A stretch of DNA of 40,064 bases from Parcubacteria group bacterium ADurb.Bin115 (GTDB taxonomy: Bacteria; Patescibacteriota; Patescibacteriia; Patescibacteriales; UBA12465), in contig MWDX01000004.1 in assembly GCA_002070735.1 (NCBI GenBank), positions 1 through 40,064 on the forward strand, written 5' to 3'. Position numbers and translations under genes: made by a program. The number at the start of each line of letters is the position of its first letter. The first letter of the stretch is position 1. Below are positions 1 to 7,355 of this stretch, one piece after another. A model generated the notes under the pieces. It made no database searches. It had not been told where the DNA came from and worked only from the letters and a program-made list of their open reading frames with translations.

Positions 1-598
<598 letters not shown>

Positions 599-608
599 CT
601 AGGGAGTA

Positions 609-686
609 ATTGTCTTTCATCATTGATGAAACAAGACAATAGTCGATATTGTACCTTTGGTACAATAAATATTATCGCAAGATAAT
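609..686 (+). other. Structured 16S trailer (three hairpins)
   Basis: Immediately downstream of the 16S end lie three inverted repeats: ATTGTCTT (609-616) with AAGACAAT (633-640) enclosing a smaller TCATC/GATGA hairpin; ATTGTACC-TTT-GGTACAAT at 648-666; and ATTATC-GCAA-GATAAT at 671-686. They presumably fold in the precursor transcript and may guide 3' processing. No tRNA and no 23S start is present, so this is a trailer and not a conventional internal transcribed spacer. Confidence 0.6.
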
Positions 687-752
687 ACAAAAATATTATT
701 ATCTTGAATTGATGCCGATTAGACTCAAAATTTTATTACCAGCTAACTTTAC

Positions 753-780
753 AAAAAACCGCTTTATTGGCGGTTTTTTG
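753..780 (+). terminator. Intrinsic terminator after 16S (probably bidirectional)
   Basis: Stem AAAAAACCGC (753-762) pairs with GCGGTTTTTT (770-779) around a 7-nt loop. It ends 16S transcription and, read on the minus strand, also lies 25 bp past the trpS stop codon, so it can serve both convergent units. Confidence 0.85.
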
Positions 781-804
781 TTTGAATATTGAATAATTAC
801 TTTT

Positions 805-1794
805 TTATCTCACACCAATTACTTTTCTAATCTTTTCCATCTTCATTTGGGCTAAGGCTGACGCTTGTTGACGGCCGCTCTCTAAAACTGCTTGCGCTTC
901 CTTATTGCTGATATTGTTAAATTTATTTTGGAAATCAGTTAAAAACTTAGCGACTATTTCCGCTAAATCCTTCTTAAACTCCCCATAACCCTTTCCTTGA
1001 TAATCTTTTACTAAACGCGGAATTTGACGATTACCTAATTGAGCATAGATGGTGAGAAGGTTGGCTAAAGCCGGACGATCAGCGGAATCATAATCAATGT
1101 TGGTTCCGGAATCGGTCACCGCTTTCATTATTTTCTTTTTAGCGACTTCAATATCATCAAGTAAAGAGATATAACTGTTAGAATTGCTGGCGCTTTTGGA
1201 CATTTTCTTAATCGGTTCTGTTAGACTCATAATGCGCGCGCCTTCTTTACGCACAATCGCCTCCGGCACCACAAAAGAAGGACCATATTTATTGTTAAAT
1301 CTCTTGGCAATATCACGCGTCAGTTCGACGTGCTGTTTTTGATCGTCGCCCACTGGCACTGCTTGCGTATCATATAATAATATATCGGCCGCCATCAAAA
1401 CAGGATAAGTGAAGAGGCCAACAAAAACGGAATTTTGTTTTTCTCCGGCCTTATCTTTAAATTGTGTCATTTTTTTCAAATCGGCGATATAAGAACCAGA
1501 ACAACCCAATATCCAGGCTAGTTCCGTATGCTCAGGTACGGCTGATTGCTGAAAAATGATTGATTTTTTCGGGTCGATTCCAGAAGCAAGATAAATCTTG
1601 GTAATTTCTAAAATTCTCTTTCTTAATTCCTCTGGCTGATATTTGACGGTAATAGCATGATAGTCGACAATGGAAAAAATACAGCGATATTTATCCTGCA
1701 TCTCCGGCCACTGACTGATGGCGCCAATATAATTACCGATGGTCAAATCGCCGCTGGGCTTGACTCCGGAAAAAATTGTTTTAGACTGATTCAT
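805..1794 (-). CDS. trpS: Tryptophanyl-tRNA synthetase
   Basis: This class Ic synthetase charges tRNA-Trp in the cytoplasm. At 329 residues it has the usual bacterial TrpRS length. The N-terminus reads FSGVKPSGDLTIGNYIGAI, where TIGN is the HIGH-type signature, and the KMSKS loop is intact (KKMSKSASNSNS, about residue 198). The internal GDDQKQHVELTRDIAKRFN block is the TrpRS tRNA/substrate region. It faces the 16S gene and shares the terminator at 753-780. A -10-like TATAAT sits only 4 nt upstream of the ATG, so the true promoter is unclear. The function is secure. Confidence 0.97.
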   Translation of the reverse strand: MNQSKTIFSGVKPSGDLTIGNYIGAISQWPEMQDKYRCIFSIVDYHAITVKYQPEELRKRILEITKIYLASGIDPKKSIIFQQSAVPEHTELAWILGCSGSYIADLKKMTQFKDKAGEKQNSVFVGLFTYPVLMAADILLYDTQAVPVGDDQKQHVELTRDIAKRFNNKYGPSFVVPEAIVRKEGARIMSLTEPIKKMSKSASNSNSYISLLDDIEVAKKKIMKAVTDSGTNIDYDSADRPALANLLTIYAQLGNRQIPRLVKDYQGKGYGEFKKDLAEIVAKFLTDFQNKFNNISNKEAQAVLESGRQQASALAQMKMEKIRKVIGVR

Positions 1795-1858
1795 ATAATT
1801 ATACTTTATATTAATATTCTACTTTAATCCCCCGCCAAAAGCAATTTTCCGGAAATTC

Positions 1859-2207
1859 TTAAACAACAAAATCAATATCTTTATAATTTCTCAACTCCTT
1901 CAAAATACGACAGTAAGGTCAAAAAACCTGCTTTCGGGTATTTTTTCCCAATTTTTTTGACGATTTGATAATCCAAATAAGCTTCTTCCTTGATAACTCT
2001 TTTTTATTACGGCAACGCTGTCTGTATCGGAAATATCCGGTTTTGCCTTGCCCACACTGACGCTTCTCCGAATATAAATACTTAACAAATTATCGCCAAG
2101 CTTATCATTACATAATTTGTTTATTTCTTCTAAAATTTTCCTAGTTGAGCCTTTCCCAACCCGGCTTCATTAACAACAAAACCATTTTTATCTATTTTAT
2201 ACAGCAT
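1859..2207 (-). pseudogene. Nucleotidyltransferase-domain protein, frameshifted remnant
   Basis: Read on the minus strand from ATG 2207, the protein begins MLYKIDKNGFVVNEAG and reaches LLSIYIRRSVSVGKAKP followed by DISDTDSVAVIK. This resembles the active-site region of DNA-polymerase-beta-type nucleotidyltransferases (consensus GSxxxG then DxD), with the first glycine changed to Arg. After that the similarity hops between frames: KELSRKKLIWIIKSSKKLG, then YPKAGF, then FFDLTVV, then RILKELRNYKDIDFVV ending at 1859. Each hop has the same sense (one base missing) and three are at A6 or T6 runs. The ATG lies directly after the stop codon of the upstream peptidase gene, so the two were one operon. 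Function is inferred from the motif only; a decayed gene is the likeliest reading, with homopolymer sequencing error as the alternative. Confidence 0.6.
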
Positions 2208-2830
2208 TTATTCAATAATTATTACTTCCCCATCCCTAAGCGTCTTAAAAGGAATTTTATTTTTTGTCATATATTCAATGGCCTCATCTACTTTCCCGGA
2301 TTCCGGGTGATCAGATTTATAATGAGGTAGTATTGTATAATCCAGGATACCGACTCCATCCCAAATAGTTTCTTTCTGGCTATCGTATGGTTTTACATTC
2401 GGATCATCCACCAATTCCATACCTTTTAGGGTTGGAGCCAAAACGCAAACTCCGGCGCTATATCCTCCGTAAAGAATATCATCTTTTTTAATAGATCCTT
2501 CAAAATATCATCTAGCCCGCTTAGCTTCATTGCCTGCCTTAAAACAAAACAATTTCCGCCCCTTACCCAAATCACGCCGAATTCAGCGATTTTTTTCTCC
2601 AATTCGGTTTTTTTACCAAAATAATCTCTCAAATCAAGCAATTCAACATCCAAACCAAACGGTTTTAGCTGTTCAATGTCGGATTGCTCGCCTTGTTTTC
2701 TCCTTTCGGCATCGTTTGAAAAATCAAGCGCATTGGAAATATATGCTGTTTTTTTATTATCCGCAGGAATCAACGCCTTTAGTTTGTCTGTTTCATTGCC
2801 GACTTTATAAGATGATAGATAAAATTTCAT
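2208..2830 (-). pseudogene. Peptidase E-like (S51 family) serine peptidase, single frameshift
   Basis: The 5' part (2830 down to about 2490) encodes MKFYLSSYKVGN through FGVIWVRGGNCFVLRQAMK, typical of the peptidase S51 / class I glutamine-amidotransferase-like fold that cleaves Asp-X dipeptides. The 3' part continues in the -1 frame with KKDDILYGGYSAGVCVLAP, where GGYSAG carries the nucleophilic serine, then ILPHYKSDHPES with the family histidine, and ends VIIIE. Without the frameshift the protein would be about 206 residues, near family size. The shift lies at an A6 run at 2484-2489, in frame as A AAA AAG. It may be a disrupted gene, a programmed frameshift or a base-call error. The neighbouring nucleotidyltransferase is also broken, which favours decay. 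Confidence 0.75.
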
Positions 2831-2932
2831 ATCTGTTATATTAATAACTATAGTAATATCTTATATGTCCCAACCAATGAGAGCAAGGTAAGATTATTTA
2901 TGTCTTAATGCGTTATTATTAATGCGTAATTG

Positions 2933-2961
2933 TTGACTTATCTTAGAAATATCCTTACACT
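2933..2961 (+). promoter_or_regulatory. Promoter of the tRNA-Pro/Ala/Pro cluster
   Basis: TTGACT (2933-2938), a 17-nt spacer and TACACT (2956-2961) give a sigma70-type promoter with start expected near 2968, ten bases before the first tRNA. Just upstream TTAATGCGT occurs twice (2905-2913 and 2919-2927) with a 14-bp period, a possible activator or curvature element. Confidence 0.65.
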
Positions 2962-2977
2962 ATTGCTATCGTGTTTT

Positions 2978-3051
2978 CGGGGTGTAGTATAACGGTAGTA
3001 CGCATGCATGGGGTGCATGTAGCCCGGGTTCAATTCCCGGCACCCCGACCA
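2978..3051 (+). tRNA. tRNA-Pro (anticodon GGG)
   Basis: Acceptor strand CGGGGTG (2978-2984) pairs with CACCCCG (3041-3047), then discriminator A and an encoded CCA (3049-3051). The anticodon stem is CATGC/GCATG with loop ATGGGGT, giving anticodon GGG at 3010-3012 for CCC/CCU. The C1-G72 pair and A73 are typical of bacterial tRNA-Pro. The D arm is short. Confidence 0.93.
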
Positions 3052-3121
3052 AAAAATACAAAAAAAATCAACTTATTGCCCAGGTGGCCCATATAATTTT
3101 ACAGACTCATTTACATCGGCA

Positions 3122-3197
3122 GGGCTTGTAGCTCATCTGGTAGAGCGCTGCATTCGCATTGCAGAGGTAAGGGGTTCGAGTCCCCTCAAGTCCACCA
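3122..3197 (+). tRNA. tRNA-Ala (anticodon CGC)
   Basis: Acceptor GGGCTTG (3122-3128) pairs with CAAGTCC (3187-3193), including the G3-U70 wobble that is the alanine identity element. The anticodon stem CTGCA/TGCAG encloses TTCGCAT, anticodon CGC at 3155-3157, reading GCG. CCA is encoded at 3195-3197. The next tRNA starts at the very next base. Confidence 0.95.
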
Positions 3198-3272
3198 CGG
3201 GCTGTGGTATAAAGGCTATTATACACGCTTCGGGTGCGTGTGATCCCGGTTCAATTCCGGGCAGCCCGACCA
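3198..3272 (+). tRNA. tRNA-Pro (anticodon CGG)
   Basis: Acceptor CGGGCTG (3198-3204) pairs with CAGCCCG (3262-3268), followed by A and encoded CCA. The anticodon stem CACGC/GCGTG encloses TTCGGGT, anticodon CGG at 3231-3233, reading CCG. It abuts tRNA-Ala with no spacer, so one cleavage event would have to create both the 3' CCA end and the 5' end. Confidence 0.94.
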
Positions 3273-3276
3273 AATG

Positions 3277-3303
3277 AAAAAACGTTCAAAAAACGTTTTT
3301 TTA
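3277..3303 (+). terminator. Terminator of the tRNA cluster
   Basis: AAAAAACG (3277-3284) pairs with CGTTTTTT (3294-3301) around a 9-nt loop and runs into a T tract. It is weak in GC but well placed, 4 nt after the last CCA. Confidence 0.6.
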
Positions 3304-3311
3304 TAATAAAT

Positions 3312-3340
3312 TTGCTAAAAAACTAAAATATCATTATAAT
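3312..3340 (+). promoter_or_regulatory. Promoter of the LCP-der unit
   Basis: TTGCTA (3312-3317), 17 nt, then a perfect TATAAT (3335-3340). The expected start near 3347 leaves 7 nt before the ATG at 3354 or about 55 nt before the preferred ATG at 3402. Confidence 0.65.
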
Positions 3341-3401
3341 ACAAAAGTAAAAAATGACTGGTATTCAAGGCCTAATGGTCGTTGGATTTTTTATATTTAT
3401 G

Positions 3402-4916
3402 ATAGATTTTAAGCAAAAATTAGAAGAAAAAGACCCTGAAAGCCGTAATCTTCATCAGGCCGAAGAAGAAGAAAAGTTTATTAATGATTTGAAGAAAAAC
3501 CGTAAAACTAAAAACTACTTTATCGCTATAATCGTATTAGTTTTGATATTTTCTGGCAAAGTAATCATGTCCAGCCAAGAAGCGGGACAATGGCTCGCTA
3601 ACAATACTTTTTGGGGGCGAGTTACTCATCTTACCGAAAATAATGACAACCAATTAGTGGGAGAGGAACAGGACCGAATAAATATTCTGCTTTTAGGAAT
3701 GGGTGGGGCTAATCATGATGGTGGTTATCTGGCTGATACTATCATACTAGTCAGCTTACGTCCTTCAACTAAGCAAGCAGCCCTGCTCTCAATCCCCCGC
3801 GATTTGACGGTGCCAACAGATAACGGTGTTTGGCGTAAAGTTAATTCTATCAACGCTTTAGCGGAGGCTAAAGAGGAAGGTAGTGGTGGTCCGGCTATGA
3901 CCAAATCTTTGAGTTCCGTGCTCGGCACCGACATTTATTATTATATTAGTATCGATTTCGACGGTTTTATTAATATTATCGACGAACTAGGAGGCATTGA
4001 TATTAATGTTGAAAATACCTTTGACGACTATAGCTTCCCCATTAGAGGAGAAGAAGACAACCCTGATTATTATGCCCGATTTGAACATTTACATTTTGAT
4101 CAAGGTTGGCAACATATGGACGGAGCGCTGGCCCTAAAATATGCGCGTAGCCGCCATGCTAGCGGCCTTGAGGGTTCCGACTTTGCCCGCGCAAAAAGAC
4201 AACAATTGATTTTAGAAGCGGTAAAAACTAAATTATTGTCACGCCACACTTTATTAAAACCGGCAATGTTGAGCCGCATTATTTCCGAATTAAATCACAA
4301 TGTCAAAACCAATCTTGATGTTTGGGCTTTAATAAAATTATGGAATGACTATAAAGATATCGACCGTAGTCAAATCAGTAATAAAGTCTTAAATGACGGA
4401 CCAAATGGTTTACTGATGGCCAGTCGCGGTGAAAACGATGCCTATATTCTCATACCACAGACCGGAAATTTCAAGGTAATACAGAATTTTGTCCAAAATA
4501 TATTTGATGAAAATACCAATATAACCACTCAAAATAACCAATCAGAGGCCACCAAAACCCCGTTAGAGTCAGAAAATTCCGCTACCAATAATCCAATTGC
4601 TATTAGCAAGGTTCAAGGCGAAGCAAAGGTGGCTGTTCTGAATGGCACTTGGACTAGTGGCTTAGCCGCTAAAACAGCTGCAAATCTACAAAAATACGGC
4701 TTTAAAATTAACGAAACCGCCAATGCTCCCACTAGAGAATACAAAAACTCTGTAATCTATGATTTAACTTACGGCCAAAAACTCCAAAGCTTAGAAATCC
4801 TCCAAGCCGCTAGCCAAGCGACTTTAGCCTATGACGCCCCTACATGGCTGGAAACATACAAAAATATACCGGATAAACCAGATTTTATTTTAATAATCGG
4901 AGCTAAACAGCAATAA
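3402..4916 (+). CDS. LytR-CpsA-Psr (LCP) family protein with LytR C-terminal domain
   Basis: LCP proteins are membrane-anchored phosphotransferases that attach undecaprenyl-linked glycopolymers to the cell wall or, in some lineages, to other surface acceptors. A charged N-terminal segment precedes one membrane helix (YFIAIIVLVLIFSGKVI, about residues 43-59 from this start). The LCP core begins at RINILLLGMGGANHDGGYLA and includes LLSIPRDLTV and YARSRHASGLEGSDFARAKR, which carry the conserved Arg/Asp residues. The C-terminus has a LytR_C domain (VAVLNGTWTSGLAAKTAANL). I start at 3402 because the 16 residues from the in-frame ATG at 3354 look non-native; neither start has a Shine-Dalgarno sequence. 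It is followed 8 nt later by der, probably in one transcript. Confidence 0.92.
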   Translation: MDFKQKLEEKDPESRNLHQAEEEEKFINDLKKNRKTKNYFIAIIVLVLIFSGKVIMSSQEAGQWLANNTFWGRVTHLTENNDNQLVGEEQDRINILLLGMGGANHDGGYLADTIILVSLRPSTKQAALLSIPRDLTVPTDNGVWRKVNSINALAEAKEEGSGGPAMTKSLSSVLGTDIYYYISIDFDGFINIIDELGGIDINVENTFDDYSFPIRGEEDNPDYYARFEHLHFDQGWQHMDGALALKYARSRHASGLEGSDFARAKRQQLILEAVKTKLLSRHTLLKPAMLSRIISELNHNVKTNLDVWALIKLWNDYKDIDRSQISNKVLNDGPNGLLMASRGENDAYILIPQTGNFKVIQNFVQNIFDENTNITTQNNQSEATKTPLESENSATNNPIAISKVQGEAKVAVLNGTWTSGLAAKTAANLQKYGFKINETANAPTREYKNSVIYDLTYGQKLQSLEILQAASQATLAYDAPTWLETYKNIPDKPDFILIIGAKQQ

Positions 4917-4924
4917 ATAATAAG

Positions 4925-6316
4925 ATGACACCACCAAAAGAAAAACTACCTTTAGTGGCAATTTGCGGGCGTACCAATGTTGGCAAATCTACACTTTTCA
5001 ACCGTCTGATAGAAAAACGGCAGGCTTTAGTTTCTGATATTGAAGGAACGACGCGCGACTGCAATCTAGGTTTAGTCCATTGGAACAGAAAAATTTTTCG
5101 TTTGGTTGACACGGCCGGATTGCTTGATGCCGGTTTTATTTCCGGCAAGAAAAAAATCGACAATGATATTGATTCCTTGGCGCAACAACAAGCCCTGAAC
5201 TATCTTCGGGAAGCAAAACTACTGTTGTTTGTAGCCGATGGCAAGGCCGGCCTCCTAACTGAAGATCGCCTACTGGCCAAAGCCCTTCGTCAAAACCCTT
5301 TATACTCTGCCAAAACTATCTTAGTGGTCAATAAAATTGACAGCGGTAAATGGCTAACGGAAGCGGTAGTCTTTAATAAACTGGGTTTAGGTGAACCAAT
5401 AACAATCTCTGCCCAAACAGGCGCCGGAACCGGTGACCTTTTAGATATTGTTCTTAAAAAAATAGAAGCGGCGACAGACCTTAATGAAGAAGAAGAACGA
5501 GAAATTACTGCCAAGCTATGTATTGTTGGAAAACCTAATGTTGGTAAATCATCATTATTGAATGCCCTTTTGGGCTATAACCGCGTCATTGTCAGCGATC
5601 GGCCACACACCACCAGAGAATCACAAGACACAGAGTTAATACATAAAGATAAATTGATACGCCTTATCGACACTGCTGGCATCTCCCGGCACGGGCACAA
5701 AAGCAAAGGCTTAGAAAAAGAAGGCATTGCTATGTCTTTACAATCTCTGCAAAGAGCCGATATTGCGCTTTTGGTATTAGATATCAGTGAAGAGCTGACC
5801 CATCAAGATGCTAAAATAGTAGAAGAAATAGTGGAACGCCAAAAAAGCTTGATTATAATTGCCAACAAATGGGATAAAGTCGAAGAAAAAAATCAGAAAC
5901 ATTGGCAAGAAAAAATTTTTAGCAAATTGCCTTTTGCCGCTTGGGCGCCCTTGCTTTTTGTTTCTGCTAAAACCGGGGCTAAGGTTAATAAAATTTTAGA
6001 TATTGCTCTAGAAGTAGCGTCTGCCCGAAAAACCGAAATCAGCGAAACTCAACTCAAAAAATTCTTGAGTCGCGTGGTTAAGATACACCTGCCCGCTAAA
6101 GGCAGAGGTCTTAAAGCGCCACATATCTACGAAATTGCACAAACAAGACATAACCCGCCCTCTTTTACCGTTAGAATCGGCTCCCGAGACGACTTACACT
6201 TTTCCTATGTGCGCTTTTTGGAAAATCGACTGCGCGAGCAATATGATTTTATGGGCACGCCCATAAAAATGAGTGTCATTAAAAATAAGAAAAAACACGG
6301 TGTTCGAGAAGCCTAA
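4925..6316 (+). CDS. der: Ribosome biogenesis GTPase Der (EngA)
   Basis: Der is an essential double-GTPase that matures the 50S subunit. Two G domains are visible: the first with GRTNVGKSTLF (about residues 14-24) and NKID, the second with GKPNVGKSSLLN (about 202-213), DTAG and NKWD. Both also carry the TTR switch element (GTTRD; HTTRES). The C-terminal KH-like domain is present and ends in IKNKKKHGVREA. Length 463 is normal for the family. It sits 8 nt after the LCP gene and is closed by a strong terminator. Confidence 0.97.
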   Translation: MTPPKEKLPLVAICGRTNVGKSTLFNRLIEKRQALVSDIEGTTRDCNLGLVHWNRKIFRLVDTAGLLDAGFISGKKKIDNDIDSLAQQQALNYLREAKLLLFVADGKAGLLTEDRLLAKALRQNPLYSAKTILVVNKIDSGKWLTEAVVFNKLGLGEPITISAQTGAGTGDLLDIVLKKIEAATDLNEEEEREITAKLCIVGKPNVGKSSLLNALLGYNRVIVSDRPHTTRESQDTELIHKDKLIRLIDTAGISRHGHKSKGLEKEGIAMSLQSLQRADIALLVLDISEELTHQDAKIVEEIVERQKSLIIIANKWDKVEEKNQKHWQEKIFSKLPFAAWAPLLFVSAKTGAKVNKILDIALEVASARKTEISETQLKKFLSRVVKIHLPAKGRGLKAPHIYEIAQTRHNPPSFTVRIGSRDDLHFSYVRFLENRLREQYDFMGTPIKMSVIKNKKKHGVREA

Positions 6317-6319
6317 AGA

Positions 6320-6350
6320 AATAACCGCCAACCGGCGGTTATTTTTATTT
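6320..6350 (+). terminator. Terminator after der
   Basis: AATAACCGCC (6320-6329) pairs perfectly with GGCGGTTATT (6334-6343) around the tetraloop AACC, followed by TTTATTTTAT. Confidence 0.9.
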
Positions 6351-6375
6351 TATCGTCAATTCAAACAAAATACGT

Positions 6376-6381
6376 TATAAT
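6376..6381 (+). promoter_or_regulatory. -10 element of the pth promoter
   Basis: A perfect TATAAT lies about 90 nt upstream of the pth start. No good -35 hexamer is visible 16-18 nt upstream, so this rests on the -10 alone. Confidence 0.4.
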
Positions 6382-6470
6382 AAAAAATAAGAATGCCTAT
6401 TTTCACCTCCTCTCCAGTTACACTTTATCTTTCTAGTTTAACACTTTTATATATATTAATTTGTAGCATT

Positions 6471-7028
6471 ATGAAAATAATTATCGGACTAGGTAATCCT
6501 GGCGACAAATATGCTCTCAGTCGACATAACTCCGGCTGGCTGGCTTTAGACATGCTTGCCGGCGCTGACGGCTGGCGCCCAGAAAAAAAATTTAACGCCT
6601 TAATTAAAGAAAAGGGAGGAATTATTTATTTAAAACCACTAACCCTCATGAACAACTCCGGAGAAACGGCTTATAGGGTCCTGCGGTATTATCATCTCCT
6701 GGAAAAACAATTTGGCTGTATCACCAAAAAAAATCAAGATTTGCGCGATTGGCTGATAGTTATTCAAGACGACCTTGATCTTGATTTAGGTAAATGGAAA
6801 ATCAGTGATGATTCCCGTAGCGGTGGCCATAAAGGCGTACAATCAATCATTAATCATTTAAAAACACAACGTTTTATTCGTCTACGCTTAGGTATTAAAA
6901 ATGGAGAATTACGCCGTCTTATTCCTCCTGAAAAGTTTGTTTTACAGAAATTTAGCACCGAAGAACTACCGATTTTACAGGATAGTATAAAAAAAGGTTT
7001 AGCGGCGCTAAAACCTTATATACCTTAA
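6471..7028 (+). CDS. pth: Peptidyl-tRNA hydrolase
   Basis: Pth frees tRNA from peptidyl-tRNAs dropped by the ribosome. From ATG 6471 the protein starts MKIIIGLGNPGDKY, the canonical N-terminus, so the 26 extra residues available from ATG 6393 are rejected. GLGNPG, the catalytic histidine in SRHNSGW, the LTLMNNSGE loop and the aspartate in VIQDDLDLDLG are all present. The usual GGHNGL motif reads GGHKGV, replacing the asparagine that contacts substrate in the E. coli enzyme. Length 185 is normal. It converges on the candidate small RNA on the minus strand, whose 3' end reaches its stop codon. Confidence 0.95.
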   Translation: MKIIIGLGNPGDKYALSRHNSGWLALDMLAGADGWRPEKKFNALIKEKGGIIYLKPLTLMNNSGETAYRVLRYYHLLEKQFGCITKKNQDLRDWLIVIQDDLDLDLGKWKISDDSRSGGHKGVQSIINHLKTQRFIRLRLGIKNGELRRLIPPEKFVLQKFSTEELPILQDSIKKGLAALKPYIP

Positions 7029-7141
7029 AACAAATAAAATCCCCTTGACTGCTTATACAAAAAGCTTAGAAAGCATCCACCGCTAGGAGGAAAGCGGCTA
7101 GACACCAAAAACTTTTGTACAAGCAATCAAGGGAATTTTAA
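7027..7141 (-). ncRNA. Candidate small RNA, long hairpin with anti-Shine-Dalgarno loop
   Basis: Bases 7036-7064 and 7112-7139 form a 28-bp stem with a single bulge at 7063. On the plus strand three positions are C-A mismatches (7041/7134, 7049/7126, 7055/7120); on the minus strand all three become G-U wobbles. The same holds for two pairs in the middle helix 7073-7077/7101-7105. The RNA is therefore minus-strand. The apical hairpin is CCGCU/AGCGG (7093-7097/7080-7084) with loop UUCCUCCU, containing the same CCUCC as the 16S 3' end. A -35 TTGACA lies 17 nt from a weak -10 (TAAGCT), placing the start at about 7141, exactly where the stem begins; the 3' side ends in AUUUUAUUUGUUUU. It does not match tRNA, tmRNA, SRP RNA or 6S RNA as I know them. 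Confidence 0.6.
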
Positions 7142-7147
7142 CATTCC

Positions 7148-7176
7148 AGCTTAGACTAAAAAAAGCCTTATGTCAA
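7148..7176 (-). promoter_or_regulatory. Promoter of the candidate small RNA
   Basis: On the minus strand TTGACA (7176-7171) is followed by 17 nt and TAAGCT (7153-7148). The -35 is perfect and the -10 weak (3 of 6), which would suit a regulated promoter. It is divergent from the topA promoter, whose -35 lies 54 bp away. Confidence 0.5.
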
Positions 7177-7231
7177 GGCCACACACAGCGCTTTAACTCT
7201 TAGTATCACTAAATTAAAGGCTGAACTCAGC

Positions 7232-7259
7232 TTGACACCTCGTCAATAAATAGTACACT
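7232..7259 (+). promoter_or_regulatory. Promoter of topA
   Basis: TTGACA (7232-7237), 16 nt and TACACT (7254-7259). The expected start near 7266 gives an untranslated leader of about 80-90 nt before topA. Confidence 0.55.
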
Positions 7260-7355
7260 GAGTATATCGGCCATACAAATTACAATTGATAAAATCACCA
7301 ATTTTAATATTTTTACCTATAAATAGCTGATAATTAATAATAAAAAATGGGAAAT

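Noticed and set aside
7027-7141. Reading the hairpin as SRP RNA or 6S RNA
   Set aside because: No GGAA-capped SRP domain IV on either strand, and at about 110 nt with no large central bubble it is too short for 6S.
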